Source: Oligoflexia bacterium (GTDB taxonomy: Bacteria; Bdellovibrionota; UBA1018). Taken from it: a DNA stretch of 64,000 nucleotides. The stretch lies in NCBI GenBank assembly GCA_014378465.1, contig JACMNQ010000018.1:22497-86496 (forward strand). Reading direction: 5' to 3'. A program made the position numbers and the translations under genes. Within the stretch, counting starts at the first letter, position 1. Each line of letters opens with the position of its first letter. This document shows positions 43,032-53,097 of the stretch, one piece after another. The notes under the pieces are model-generated. The model was not told where the DNA came from. It was given only the letters and a program-made list of their open reading frames with translations, and did not search any database.

Positions 43032-43361
43032 ATGGGAAACATTGAAGTGTTCATGAAAGCACCCGACTCGATCGAAAAACCCGCGCTCATTCGCGCCCAC
43101 GTTGGGTCCAGTTCACCTCTCGGAATCCCTGATACCTTGCTTCTGGCTCAAGTGAACCGGACACAAAAAGGCCAGAGACTGGAGGGACTGCGAGTGCTCT
43201 TACCGCAGCACCTTCCTGAAATTTCTTACGAGAAAATGACCGATTCGGCTTATGTGATGCGCATTGGACAGGCCGGCCATCATGGAACCATCGACGTTGA
43301 AAGTGACGGGATTCAGGGAGCGAAGTTCACTGTGGATCTTCCTCTTTTTATTGAAGAGTGA
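43032..43361 (+). CDS. Short ORF with a kinase-like C-terminal tail, doubtful
   Basis: 109 residues. Only the last 25 or so (GTIDVESDGIQGAKFTVDLP) resemble the end of a histidine-kinase ATPase domain; the rest matches nothing recognised. No signal peptide and no clear ribosome site. It converges on, and overlaps by 14 bases, the end of the large hybrid kinase gene. It may be a decayed kinase fragment or not a gene. Confidence 0.35.
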   Translation: MGNIEVFMKAPDSIEKPALIRAHVGSSSPLGIPDTLLLAQVNRTQKGQRLEGLRVLLPQHLPEISYEKMTDSAYVMRIGQAGHHGTIDVESDGIQGAKFTVDLPLFIEE

Positions 43362-46300
43362 GCGACGAAAGAGCCCTCTGAATCACTGCAACCAGGTCCG
43401 CAGCCTTGACCGGCTTCGAGACATAATCCGACATTCCAGCCTCCAGGCACCGATCACGGTCGCCGGACATGGCATTTGCGGTCATCGCGATGATGGGGAT
43501 ATCGCGAGCTTCCAGGGTCTGGCTCGCTCGGATCATGCGTGTGGCCTGGTAGCCATCCATCTCGGGCATCTGACAATCCATCAGGATCAGATCGTAAGGT
43601 GCGACTCTCAGGGCGTCCATGACCTCAAGCCCATTCGCGACCGCATCCACACGGTATCCCGCTCTTTCAAGCATGCGAATCGCGATCTTCTGATTGACCA
43701 TGTTGTCTTCCGCCAGAAGAATGCGGACCGGTCGGTCGTCTTCTTCACGTCGTGTGGACACCAACTCCGGTGTGAGAACGGAGTTGATCTCATTCACGGG
43801 TTGCAGAGTCAGAGTGAACCAGAAAGTGGAACCTTCATTGATTTTGCTTCTGACGCCAATCTCTCCACCCATCAGTTCGGTCAGCTGCTTCGAAATGGAA
43901 AGGCCCAGCCCCGTGCCCCCAAAACGCCTGGAGGTTGATCCGTCCGCCTGGCTGAAGGCCTGAAACATCCGAGAGAGCGCTTCCTGCGGGATTCCGATCC
44001 CGGTATCGCTGATTTCAAATCTCAGCTTGACCAGTCCGGGAGCCAGGAGTTCCTGATTCGCTTCGATGATCACGTGTCCCTGCGCGGTGAATTTGATGGC
44101 GTTGTTCACGAGGTTCGTCAGAATCTGACCAATGCGTGTGGGATCGCCCTTGAAATGAGTGAACTTCTGATCCGCCGAGGTGGCTTTGAGAAGCTTCAGT
44201 CCCTTTCGGCGCGCACTGAAAGACAGATTTCTTTCGATGTTCTGGAGGAGCTCCTCCAGGTTGAACTCCACCACCTCGATGTCCAGCTTCCCGGCCTCGA
44301 TCTTTGAAAAGTCCAGAATGTCGTTGATCACCGTGAGAAGGCTGTCCGCGGAGCTGCGAATGGTCTCGGCATATTCCTTCTGCTCGTCGGTCAGCTTCGT
44401 GTCGAGCAGTAGGCCCGTCATTCCTACTACCCCATTGATGGGAGTCCGGACTTCATGTGACATATTGGCGAGAAATTCAGATTTCGCCTGAGTGGCCTTG
44501 TCGGCGAGGTCCCGGGCCTTGATCAGATCTTCTTCGTTCTTCTTCTGAGCCGTGATGTCGGAGAGAATGGCCAGGATCCCGTACGTATGATTTTCTGCAT
44601 CGAGCAGGGGAACGGCAGAAATGTTGACGATGATCTCGGTTCGGTCTTTTTTCAACCGGCGTGCTTCCTCGCCGATGATTTTTTCACCCTGAAACAATCG
44701 TTTAAGCAATTCTGCGCTGGCCGACTGACTTTCGGGCGGCACAAACAGCAAAGGCTTGCCGATGGCTTCCTCCGCCGTCCAGCCGAAGATCCTTTCGGAT
44801 GCCGGGTTCCAGAGCTGCACTTTGGAGTCCTTTCCGACGACGAAAGTTGCGAGGGGTGAGGACGCGATCAGGGCTTTGAGCGCGTCCGTTGTACGATTTC
44901 TTTCCGTGATATCTGAGATGAAAGCGGTGAAAGTGCATCCATCCCTGGTCTTGATCCGACTGACCGAGAGCTGAATCGGAAAGATCTCCCCGCTTTGGCG
45001 GATGGCTTCGATCTCGATGGATCTGTTGAGTGCAGGTCTCTCTCCCGTATCGAGAAAGTGTTGCATGCCTTTTTCGTGGGCGCCGCGGTATTTTTCCGGA
45101 ATGATGAGATCAGAAAACTTGCGGCCCACGACTTCTGAAAATTTCCAGCCGAAAATCTCCTCAGCTCTGGGGTTCCAGTCCATGAGCATGCCCTGTTCAT
45201 CAACGCCGACGATCGCATCAAATGCGCTGTCAAAGATCGCTCGCAGACGAGTTCCGTTTTCGTGAATCGCGGCCGCGGCCTGTTCTCGAACCCGCAGTTG
45301 AGTTTCAGCCTGTTCCATTTTTCGCTGTTCAGTGACATCCGAGGAGATGCCGCCGATGGCGATGATCTTTCCTTCGGCATTTCGAATCGGAAATTTCACG
45401 GAACTGTGGACGTGATGGCCCTCGGCGTGAGGGGTAAGTTCATCTTCACGAATGACCCGGCCACTCTTGAGAACTTTCTGATCGTTCTCCACGAATTTAT
45501 CCGCGATCTCTTTGGGGAAAATCTCGTGATCGGTCTTTCCGACGATCTGACCCTGGACCAGTCCAAAAGTGTTTTCATACTGTTGATTGGCCAGCAGAAC
45601 CCTTCCATCCAGGCTTTTCACGAAAATGACGTCTGGGGCGTGGTCGAGGATTCCCTGGAGCCGGTCCTGATGTTCCTTCACGTTCAGTGCCGCGAGCCTG
45701 CTTTCGGTTACGTCGTTGAAAAGGAGAATCACTTCCTTCACTTGACCTGATCCATCCTTGATCGGATTCAGAAAAGCATCCACCCATCGAGCCCTGCCCT
45801 CCTGCCCGAGGGCAGCTGGATCATAGTGGATGGACTGAGCGGACTGAGGGGAGCCTTGGGTCGCTGCGATGAGCAGTTTGCGAATCCCCAGAATATCCAG
45901 AAGTTTATCCGTCAGCGCATCGTAGTCCTTCAGGATGAAGTCGCGCACCCCCGCGTCCGGGACATTCCAGAGTTTCTGCCAAGACAAATTGACCTTGAGG
46001 ACGCTGCCGTCAATGGAGAGGATCTGAGTTGCAAAGGGAGACTGTTCCAGAATGGAGCTAAATCGGCTTTGGACGGCCTCTGACGCCTCGAGGGCAAGCT
46101 TCTGATCGTGAATATCCGTACTGGTTCCAAACCATTTGATGATGTGACCTTCAGTGTCTCGAATGGGCTGCGCCCGACCCAGATGCCAGCGATAGAGACC
46201 GTCTGAAGCTCTTCTGAAGCGGTATTCGATTTCATAAAGTTCACCGCTGCTTAAAGCGTAAGTCCATCGATCCACACAGCACTGACGATCGTCCGGGTGG

Positions 46301-46872
46301 ATCACCAGCTCCCAGCCCCAGCCACGCGCCTGTTCCAGGGTCATGCCGCTGTAGTCAAACCAGCGCTGGTTGAAGTAATCGACATTTCCATCCGGAGTCG
46401 CGGTCCAGACGATCTGCGGAAGTGCGCCATAGATTCCGTCCAGGGTCGCCTGAGCTTGCGCTTCCTTCAGTCGGAGAGCCGCGTCCGCTCTCCTGCTCTC
46501 CGTGATGTCTCTTGCAGTCGCGTAGATCAAGCCATTTTCAGGAGTGGCGCTTGATTGCCAGGCAAGCCAGCGGATGGATCCATCCCGGCAGATATAGCGA
46601 TTCTCAAAACACACCGAACTTCGACTCGTGTCGGATATGATCGAGGCTTCGACCGAAGTTCCCGCATGATCTTCCGGATGCACGAAGTCCATGAACGGGC
46701 GTGAGAGCAGCTCGGCGGCCGAATAGCCCAGCACGCGCTCAAAACTGGGGTTGACTCGTTTGAAGAAGCCGTCCGTACCGGCGATGCACATGAGATCACT
46801 GGCAAGCTCAAAGAGTCGCTCGAGATTGGATTCTGGAACGGCGCCTGGGCGTGGACCTTTTTGGGGCGGCAT
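43348..46872 (-). CDS. Six-PAS hybrid sensor histidine kinase with receiver
   Basis: 1174 residues without membrane segments, so cytoplasmic. About six PAS domains in a row (starting near 14, 150, 270, 400, 545 and 670, each with an xPxFxxxxGY/W-type core such as NPSFERVLGYSAAEL). HisKA follows with His806 in MSHEVRTPINGV, then HATPase ([41 protein letters not shown]), and a C-terminal receiver with Asp1099 in MDCQMPEMDGY. Probably a phosphorelay sensor of redox or small ligands; the output partner is unknown. The HisKA-HATPase-receiver part is closely similar to that of the kinase at 58835-61171. Confidence 0.94.
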   Translation of the reverse strand: MPPQKGPRPGAVPESNLERLFELASDLMCIAGTDGFFKRVNPSFERVLGYSAAELLSRPFMDFVHPEDHAGTSVEASIISDTSRSSVCFENRYICRDGSIRWLAWQSSATPENGLIYATARDITESRRADAALRLKEAQAQATLDGIYGALPQIVWTATPDGNVDYFNQRWFDYSGMTLEQARGWGWELVIHPDDRQCCVDRWTYALSSGELYEIEYRFRRASDGLYRWHLGRAQPIRDTEGHIIKWFGTSTDIHDQKLALEASEAVQSRFSSILEQSPFATQILSIDGSVLKVNLSWQKLWNVPDAGVRDFILKDYDALTDKLLDILGIRKLLIAATQGSPQSAQSIHYDPAALGQEGRARWVDAFLNPIKDGSGQVKEVILLFNDVTESRLAALNVKEHQDRLQGILDHAPDVIFVKSLDGRVLLANQQYENTFGLVQGQIVGKTDHEIFPKEIADKFVENDQKVLKSGRVIREDELTPHAEGHHVHSSVKFPIRNAEGKIIAIGGISSDVTEQRKMEQAETQLRVREQAAAAIHENGTRLRAIFDSAFDAIVGVDEQGMLMDWNPRAEEIFGWKFSEVVGRKFSDLIIPEKYRGAHEKGMQHFLDTGERPALNRSIEIEAIRQSGEIFPIQLSVSRIKTRDGCTFTAFISDITERNRTTDALKALIASSPLATFVVGKDSKVQLWNPASERIFGWTAEEAIGKPLLFVPPESQSASAELLKRLFQGEKIIGEEARRLKKDRTEIIVNISAVPLLDAENHTYGILAILSDITAQKKNEEDLIKARDLADKATQAKSEFLANMSHEVRTPINGVVGMTGLLLDTKLTDEQKEYAETIRSSADSLLTVINDILDFSKIEAGKLDIEVVEFNLEELLQNIERNLSFSARRKGLKLLKATSADQKFTHFKGDPTRIGQILTNLVNNAIKFTAQGHVIIEANQELLAPGLVKLRFEISDTGIGIPQEALSRMFQAFSQADGSTSRRFGGTGLGLSISKQLTELMGGEIGVRSKINEGSTFWFTLTLQPVNEINSVLTPELVSTRREEDDRPVRILLAEDNMVNQKIAIRMLERAGYRVDAVANGLEVMDALRVAPYDLILMDCQMPEMDGYQATRMIRASQTLEARDIPIIAMTANAMSGDRDRCLEAGMSDYVSKPVKAADLVAVIQRALSSLTLQ

Positions 46873-46984
46873 CCCTGTATTATACCTGAGAGCGCATCAC
46901 AAAGATGTGAGGAATTCTTGATGATCCTCCGCTTCAGACCGGAGAAGGTTGCCCGTCGGCTTGGATGAATGTTAAGCTGGCGTC

Positions 46985-47497
46985 ATGCCCAGATACGTCG
47001 CTTTCCTCAGGGGGGTCAGCCCGATGAATGCAAAGATGCCCGAACTCAAGCGCTGCTTTGAGAAGGCCGGCTTCACCGAAGTCAGGACGGTTCTTTCGAG
47101 CGGAAACGTGGTCTTCGTCGCGCGTGCCACTCCAGTGGCCACTCTCGAGCGCCGGATTGAAAAAGCGATGCAGGATGAACTGGATCGAGTTTTTTACACT
47201 CTCGTGAAGAGCGTCGATGACCTGAAAAAGATACTGGAGAGTGATCCCTTTCAGGAATTCAGACTCAAGCCCGCCGCCAAGCGGGTGGTCACCTTCATGC
47301 GAAAGAAAGTCGATTCGCCCGTCTCGCTCCCCATCAGTCGTGATGGAGCTTCTCTTCTGAAACTCCAGGGCACTGAACTCTACAGTGCCTATGAACCCAG
47401 CCCCAAAGGGCCAGTCTTCATGAAAATGATCGAGGAGAACTTCGGGAAAGATGTCACCACTCGCACCTGGGACACGGTCAGAAAAGTGACGAAGTAG
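46985..47497 (+). CDS. DUF1697 family protein
   Basis: 170 residues. The N-terminus MPRYVAFLRGVSP...NAKMPEL, the middle FTEVRTVLSSGNVVF and the C-terminal TRTWDTVRKV fit the DUF1697 family throughout; the length is also typical. The family has no established biochemical role. It stands alone between the hybrid kinase and the Cus operon, both on the other strand. Confidence 0.88.
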   Translation: MPRYVAFLRGVSPMNAKMPELKRCFEKAGFTEVRTVLSSGNVVFVARATPVATLERRIEKAMQDELDRVFYTLVKSVDDLKKILESDPFQEFRLKPAAKRVVTFMRKKVDSPVSLPISRDGASLLKLQGTELYSAYEPSPKGPVFMKMIEENFGKDVTTRTWDTVRKVTK

Positions 47498-47512
47498 GTC
47501 GGACGTCTCTCT

Positions 47513-50500
47513 TCATGCCTGCACCTTGGACTCCTTCCATTCATAAAAGAGCACCGGGTAAATCAGCAGCTCCAGGATGAACGACGTGATCAGGCCGCCG
47601 ATCATCGGGGCCGCGATACGTTTCATCACGTCTGCTCCCGCGCCGTTTGACCACATGATCGGGATGAGCCCGATGAAAAGAGCCGCTACGGTCATGAGCT
47701 TGGGACGAACTCGGTGGACCGCACCTTCGATGATCGATGAGATGAGATCCTTGCGAGTCTTCATTTCCCCTTTGGCCACACGGTCGTCATAAGCGAGATC
47801 CAGGTACATGAGCATGAAGACCCCGGTCTCAGCGTCCAGGCCCATCAGGGCAATCATCCCGACCCAGGCCGCGATGGAGGTGTTGTAGCCCAGGAGCCAC
47901 ATGAACCAGATCGCGCCGACCAGCGAGAAGGGTACCGCAAGCAGCACGATGCCGGTCTTGACCCAGGACCGGGTGTTGAGGTGAAGCAGAAAGGCGATCA
48001 GAAACAGGGTGAGGGGGACGACGACTTTGAGGCGCTCTTTCACGCGGATCATGTTTTCAAACTGTCCACTCCAGGAAAGACTGTAACCGACCGGGAGTTT
48101 GATCTTGTCCTGAAGGAGTTTCTTTCCTTCGCTGACGAAGTCGCCCACGCTCACTTGCGAGGTATCGACATCGATGAAGACGTAGCCCACCGGGATGGCA
48201 TTTTCGTTTCTGATCATGCTGGGGCCTTCAGTCACGCGAACTTTTGCCACGTCCCCTAGAAGCGTGCGGATTCCCTGCGGATTGACGAGCGGGATTCTTT
48301 CCAGGTCTTCAAGGGTCTGGCGCTGATCCCTTTGCAGTCGGACCTGAACGGGATACCGCGCCCGGTGATCGAGAAAGGTCGTGACGTTTTCGCCGCCAAT
48401 GGACTGCATGGCCTGATTCTGGGCTTCCTGCAGCGTGAAACCGTTTCCGGCCAGACGGTTTCGATCAAAATCCACATCGACGAAAAATCCGCCGGCCACG
48501 CGCTCCGCAACCACGGTGCGAATTCCCTTCATGGGCAGGAGTTCCTGTTCAATCGCCTTTCCGATCTTTTCAATTTCCGGCAGTTCTGGCCCGAAGACTT
48601 TGATTCCGATGGTGCTCCGAATGCCGGTGGACAGCATGTCGATCCTGTTTTTGATCGGCATCGTCCAGATGTTGGGCATGCCCGGAAATCTGAGCTTCGC
48701 ATTCATTTCCTCGATCAACTCGTCCTGTGACAGAGTCTCAGGCCAGATCAGGTTGAAAGGAGCCTTGAGAAATTCCGGGATGGGAGAAAACCAGCGGTGT
48801 TTCTTTCGCCACTCCTGCGTGGGCTTCAGGAGAAGGGTGGTTTCGACCATGGAAAGGGGTGCGGTATCGGTCGAAGTATCGGCGCGTCCCGCTTTGCCGA
48901 AGACAGTTTCGACTTCGGGAAAGGTCTTGATGATTCTGCCCTGCTCCGTGAGCACTCTCTGGGCTTCGGTCACGGAGAGTCCCGGGAGCGCAGTCGGCAT
49001 ATAGAGAAAGCTGCCTTCCTGCAGCGTCGGCATGAACTCGGACCCCAGAAGCAGGTAGCCCGGAATGATCGACAGCATGAGCAGTCCCGCGAAGGCCAGG
49101 GTCTTCCTGCGGTGTTCGAGGACCCAGTGAACCGCCGGTTCATAAATCCTGTGAAGTCGGCGACTGATGGGATGCTTGTCCTCTCGGTAGTATTTGCCGA
49201 CGAAAATGGCATTCATCGCATGAGTCAGCATGCCTGAGCGGAACTGAAAGGGATCGGCTCGTGAGAAGAGCATCCTCATCACGGGGTCAAGCGTGATCGC
49301 GAGAATCGCGGCAATGGCCATGGTGAAATTCTTGGAGAAGGCGAGGGGTTTGAAGAGACGTCCTTCCTGATCCACGAGAGTGAATACGGGCAAGAATGCC
49401 ACTGCGATCACCAGAAGTGAAAAGAAGACGGAAGGTCCCACCTCAAGAAGCGCTTCAAGCCGAACGCTGTGAAAATCTCCTTTGCGCCCACCCTCATCCC
49501 AGTGCTGAATTTTTCGGTAGGCATTCTCCACTTCGACGATGGCGCCGTCGACCAGAACACCGATGGAGATCGCGATCCCTGCGAGGCTCATGATGTTGGA
49601 GCTTTGCCCGGTGAAGTAGAGAGGGATGAAGGCCAGAAGTACGGAGATGGGAATCGTGAGAATGGGCACGATGGCAGAAGGGAGATGCCAGAGAAAGAGC
49701 AGAATGATCAGACTCACGATGATCATTTCTTCGATCAGATTCCGTTTGAGAGTGTCCAGTGCTCGACCAATCAGGTCGGAGCGATCATAGACGGTGGTGA
49801 TTTCGACACCAACAGGAAGGGAGGATTTGAGTTCTTCCAGCTTCGCTTTGACTCGTTCGATGACTCGGGGAGTATCCTCGCCCTGTCGCATGACGATGAC
49901 ACCGCCGACCGTATTGCCTTGGCCGTTCAAATCCGTGATCCCACGGCGCTGCTCAGGCCCCCACTGCACATTGGCCACGTCTGAGACGAGGATCGAGGAC
50001 CGGGTTCTGGCGTTGTAAGTGACGACTGCCCGGCGTGCGGCCTCGAGATCCTTGAGCAGTCCACTGCTTCTGACCATCGCTTCAGTCCCGGAGAACTCGA
50101 GCACTCGGCCGCCGGACTCCTGATTGGATTCTCGAACCGCTTTGATGACGTCGGGAAAGCTGACATGAAAATTCTGAAGCTTCCTGGGATCCACCTGAAT
50201 CTGAAGCTGTTTGACGAAGCCACCCACCGATGCCACTTCTGCAACTCCAGGGACAGCCTGGAGGTGAAACCGGAGGTTCCAGTCCTGAAGGGATCTGAGT
50301 TCCGCTGGTCCCTGTTTTCCTGACTTGTCGCTCAGGGCATACTGATAGACCCATCCCACGCTGGTCGCGTCAGGGCCGAGTTCGGTTTTCACCCCCTCCG
50401 GGAGGCTCGGAGTGATGCGACTCAGATACTCAAGCACGCGACTGCGGGCCCAGTAGAGATCCGTGCCGTCTTCGAAGATCACATAGACGTACGAGTAACC

Positions 50501-50761
50501 GTAGTCAGTCAGTCCTCGCACGGCTTTGACCTTGGGAGCTCCGAGCAGTCCCGAGACAATCGGGTAGGTCACCTGATTTTCAACAATGCCGGGAGATCGG
50601 TCCCACTTTGAATAGATGATGACCTGCGTGTCCGAAAGGTCCGGGATGGCGTCCAGAGGGATCTGTCTGAGTGAATAGAAGCCCACGCCCATCGCGATCA
50701 CCGTGAGAATCAGGACGAGAAATTTGTTTTCGACCGAAAGTCGAATGATGCTTTTAATCAT
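47513..50761 (-). CDS. cusA: CusA-like heavy-metal RND pump
   Basis: 1082 residues with the two-fold RND layout. The TM4 region VDGAIVEVENAYRKIQHW, followed by EVGPSVFFSLLVIAVAFLPV and DQEGRLFKPLAF, follows the CusA/SilA pattern of copper/silver exporters. The pump takes metal from cytoplasm or periplasm and passes it to CusB and CusC. It overlaps the cusB stop by eight bases. Met residues for metal relay were not aligned, so copper/silver specificity is inferred from family pattern and context (heavy-metal-binding domain in CusB, nearby DUF3347). Confidence 0.94.
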   Translation of the reverse strand: MIKSIIRLSVENKFLVLILTVIAMGVGFYSLRQIPLDAIPDLSDTQVIIYSKWDRSPGIVENQVTYPIVSGLLGAPKVKAVRGLTDYGYSYVYVIFEDGTDLYWARSRVLEYLSRITPSLPEGVKTELGPDATSVGWVYQYALSDKSGKQGPAELRSLQDWNLRFHLQAVPGVAEVASVGGFVKQLQIQVDPRKLQNFHVSFPDVIKAVRESNQESGGRVLEFSGTEAMVRSSGLLKDLEAARRAVVTYNARTRSSILVSDVANVQWGPEQRRGITDLNGQGNTVGGVIVMRQGEDTPRVIERVKAKLEELKSSLPVGVEITTVYDRSDLIGRALDTLKRNLIEEMIIVSLIILLFLWHLPSAIVPILTIPISVLLAFIPLYFTGQSSNIMSLAGIAISIGVLVDGAIVEVENAYRKIQHWDEGGRKGDFHSVRLEALLEVGPSVFFSLLVIAVAFLPVFTLVDQEGRLFKPLAFSKNFTMAIAAILAITLDPVMRMLFSRADPFQFRSGMLTHAMNAIFVGKYYREDKHPISRRLHRIYEPAVHWVLEHRRKTLAFAGLLMLSIIPGYLLLGSEFMPTLQEGSFLYMPTALPGLSVTEAQRVLTEQGRIIKTFPEVETVFGKAGRADTSTDTAPLSMVETTLLLKPTQEWRKKHRWFSPIPEFLKAPFNLIWPETLSQDELIEEMNAKLRFPGMPNIWTMPIKNRIDMLSTGIRSTIGIKVFGPELPEIEKIGKAIEQELLPMKGIRTVVAERVAGGFFVDVDFDRNRLAGNGFTLQEAQNQAMQSIGGENVTTFLDHRARYPVQVRLQRDQRQTLEDLERIPLVNPQGIRTLLGDVAKVRVTEGPSMIRNENAIPVGYVFIDVDTSQVSVGDFVSEGKKLLQDKIKLPVGYSLSWSGQFENMIRVKERLKVVVPLTLFLIAFLLHLNTRSWVKTGIVLLAVPFSLVGAIWFMWLLGYNTSIAAWVGMIALMGLDAETGVFMLMYLDLAYDDRVAKGEMKTRKDLISSIIEGAVHRVRPKLMTVAALFIGLIPIMWSNGAGADVMKRIAAPMIGGLITSFILELLIYPVLFYEWKESKVQA

Positions 50762-51764
50762 GAGCAGCCCGGATTCTCGATTCGGAATCCAACAGGAAAT
50801 TCGGACCTGAAGAAATCAGATCTCCGGCCTTGAGGCCCAGAATGACTTCGATCTCATTTGTGCCCCGCAGTCCGAGCTTCACGGGAGTGGGAATCAACCG
50901 TCCCTTCTTTGAATCCGCGACAAAAACGTAAGGGCCCGATGCAAGGTAGATCACGCTCGACTCAGGAACCATCAATGCTGCCGGCTTTTCAAGCAGGACC
51001 GATCCCGATACGCTTCCCTCACTTCGGAAGGTACTGACCGACGCCTTGAGCTGCACGTCCGCACGCAGACTCCGGGTCATCGGATCCAGAATGGAATCAA
51101 GACTGACGATCTTTCCAGTCAGTTTCTGCCCGGGCGCCATGGGGCTTTCGAGTTCGACCGCGAGACCTGCCTTGACGAAACCCAGGTCTCTTTCTGGAAT
51201 CTGGATGCTGACTCGGCTGGACGATAGTATTCTTCCAGAAATCTGAAGTCGGGTGGTCAGTTTCTTCATCCCAACCTGAACCAGGCTGCTTCCGCTCAGA
51301 CCAAATTGTTCGGAGTCCAGGTGCAGAACACCTCGGCCCTCGACTTTCGAGGGAGTGACTGTTGCTGTTTCGTCGTCATAGACGGGCAGGTAGTCCATAC
51401 CCATGGTGTCTTTCATGGGGACTTTTGAGGTCATGGCAGGATTCATGGGATTCCGGTAAAATTTTATTTTCGGATCTTTTACAGTGTTTTTGGCGGGTGC
51501 TTCAGCTGCCTTCGGCGCGTTCGATTCCACCAGGTGCAGTTTCATGTGGCAGATCGGGCATTCGCCTGGCCCTTTGGACCTCACTTCGGGATGCATGGGG
51601 CAGGTGTAATACTTTCCGTTCTGAAGAGGCGACTTGCCGTCGCCCGTATCATCGGCATGGGCCGGTTGGGGTGAAACGAAGAAGTGAACGAACGGCGCGT
51701 TGCTGAGCAGGCTGATGCCGCCCGCGCTGAAAAGCAGGACGAGTGAGGCCATGGACTTCGTCAT
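50754..51764 (-). CDS. cusB: CusB-like adaptor with heavy-metal-binding domain
   Basis: 336 residues with an N-terminal signal or anchor (about 5-37). Then comes a heavy-metal-binding domain ([20 protein letters not shown]), a second CusB motif (FYRNPMNPAMTSKVPMKD, MGMDYLPVY), and the lipoyl/beta-barrel adaptor fold, shortened compared with E. coli CusB (407). The Cys/Met-rich motifs bind Cu(I)/Ag(I). It overlaps the cusC stop by four bases (ATGA) and the cusA start by eight. Confidence 0.92.
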   Translation of the reverse strand: MTKSMASLVLLFSAGGISLLSNAPFVHFFVSPQPAHADDTGDGKSPLQNGKYYTCPMHPEVRSKGPGECPICHMKLHLVESNAPKAAEAPAKNTVKDPKIKFYRNPMNPAMTSKVPMKDTMGMDYLPVYDDETATVTPSKVEGRGVLHLDSEQFGLSGSSLVQVGMKKLTTRLQISGRILSSSRVSIQIPERDLGFVKAGLAVELESPMAPGQKLTGKIVSLDSILDPMTRSLRADVQLKASVSTFRSEGSVSGSVLLEKPAALMVPESSVIYLASGPYVFVADSKKGRLIPTPVKLGLRGTNEIEVILGLKAGDLISSGPNFLLDSESRIRAAHD

Positions 51765-53002
51765 TCGATACTCCCGGTCAAGGTTTCCAGTGCAAGCAGT
51801 TCTTTTCGATACTCGGATTCAAGTTTCAGGTTCTTCAGTCTGCCGGTGACGACCTGATCGTAAGTGGAGCGGTGCAGGTCGAGACTTTCCGTGTCCGTTT
51901 GAGCAAGGCGATGCAGGAGATGCAGTCGCTTCTCCAGATTTGGGAGAATATCATTTCGCATGAGCTTGAGTTGTTCCTGCAAAGCAACCAGGCGTGCCTG
52001 AATGGCTTCGAGCTCCGCACCGAGAGCGCGGTGCTGCTGGACTGACTCGAACTGCACTTCAGTGGCCTTGAGTGAAGCCTCTTTCGACCGAGCCGAAGCT
52101 TGCCACCCGAACAGGAAAGGCAACTCGACCCCGATCATCACTTCGTGACTGCTGTCCATGACGTTGTCCTTGCGGACGCGTCGGCGATAAGTGAGTGAAA
52201 GGTCCGGGAGCCACCCCGTCTTTGCAACCGATTGCTCCTGAACGGCAAGCTCTTCCTTCGAGCGAATCATTTTGAGTCGTGAACCCTTCTCCAGGTCAGC
52301 TCGGGGAGAAGCCGAAGAAAGTTGGATGGATTCCAATTGCGGCTCTTCAGCGAAGGGCGTACCCCGTTCGCCCAGGTAGCTCCCGAGTTTGAGTCGAATG
52401 CTTTTTTCCTGAGCGTCGAGCTGCGCGATCTCTCCGGAGAGACTTTTGACTTCAGCTTCCATTTCAAGAATATGCAGCTGTTGAACCTGATCCGAGATCG
52501 AATAGGCTCGGAGCCTTTTCAGATGCCCGGTGAAGAAGTTCTGTTTTTCCCTGATCAAGTCTCTCGAGGCGGCAACTTCCGTCAGTTCGATGAAAGATCC
52601 GTGGAGAGATTGCTTGAGATCCAGCAGGGCTGTCTGCACTTCGAGTTCCTTCTCGCGCACCCGCTGATCCTTGAGAGACCCTGACACTCCAAATCGCGTC
52701 GGGAACGGCACTTTCTGTGAAATTTCGTAAGTCTGTTCCATCACCTGACTCAACGGCCCGTTGACACCCATGCTCCCGACCGTGAACATGGGCGGCGCGA
52801 TCGGGAGAGCAACTTGGCTGCGAATCTGGTCTGCCTGCGTCTTGAGACCTTTTACTGCAGGACTCGAGCTTTCGACCCGCTTCCAGTACTCTGGCCAGGT
52901 GACGGCTGCCGCCAGGCTCTGGGAAGAAATACCGAACCCGCATAAAACGCACAGAGTCGCGAAAGCACTGAATCGTGGCAAAACGTTGGACCATTTCATC
53001 AT
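51761..53002 (-). CDS. cusC: CusC/TolC-like outer-membrane channel
   Basis: 413 residues with a signal peptide (about 1-32) and outer-membrane-efflux helices; WPEYWKRVESSSPAVKGL opens the first repeat. It is the outer-membrane part of the CusCBA pump and the first gene of the operon. ATG 53002 has GGAG six bases upstream; a TTG at 53008 adds two residues. If the ECF-type promoter at 53016-53042 is used, the leader would be only a few bases and the ribosome site would lie at or before the start of transcription, which is a point of doubt. Confidence 0.9.
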   Translation of the reverse strand: MMKWSNVLPRFSAFATLCVLCGFGISSQSLAAAVTWPEYWKRVESSSPAVKGLKTQADQIRSQVALPIAPPMFTVGSMGVNGPLSQVMEQTYEISQKVPFPTRFGVSGSLKDQRVREKELEVQTALLDLKQSLHGSFIELTEVAASRDLIREKQNFFTGHLKRLRAYSISDQVQQLHILEMEAEVKSLSGEIAQLDAQEKSIRLKLGSYLGERGTPFAEEPQLESIQLSSASPRADLEKGSRLKMIRSKEELAVQEQSVAKTGWLPDLSLTYRRRVRKDNVMDSSHEVMIGVELPFLFGWQASARSKEASLKATEVQFESVQQHRALGAELEAIQARLVALQEQLKLMRNDILPNLEKRLHLLHRLAQTDTESLDLHRSTYDQVVTGRLKNLKLESEYRKELLALETLTGSIE

Positions 53003-53015
53003 ACTCAACTCCCTC

Positions 53016-53042
53016 TACGCACCCTTACCTGCTTTTGTGACA
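53016..53042 (-). promoter_or_regulatory. ECF-type promoter motif before cusC
   Basis: On the minus strand TGTCACA (complement of 53036-53042) is followed after exactly 16 bases by CGTA (complement of 53016-53019), then GAG. The same pattern occurs on the plus strand at 53098-53124. Bipartite short motifs of this shape are typical of ECF sigma factors, and an ECF gene lies 600 bases away. Confidence 0.7.
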
Positions 53043-53097
53043 AAGAATCGATTTTTATGGAAGACTTCGAACTCATCCAGGCCTATTCGTCCCCCGT

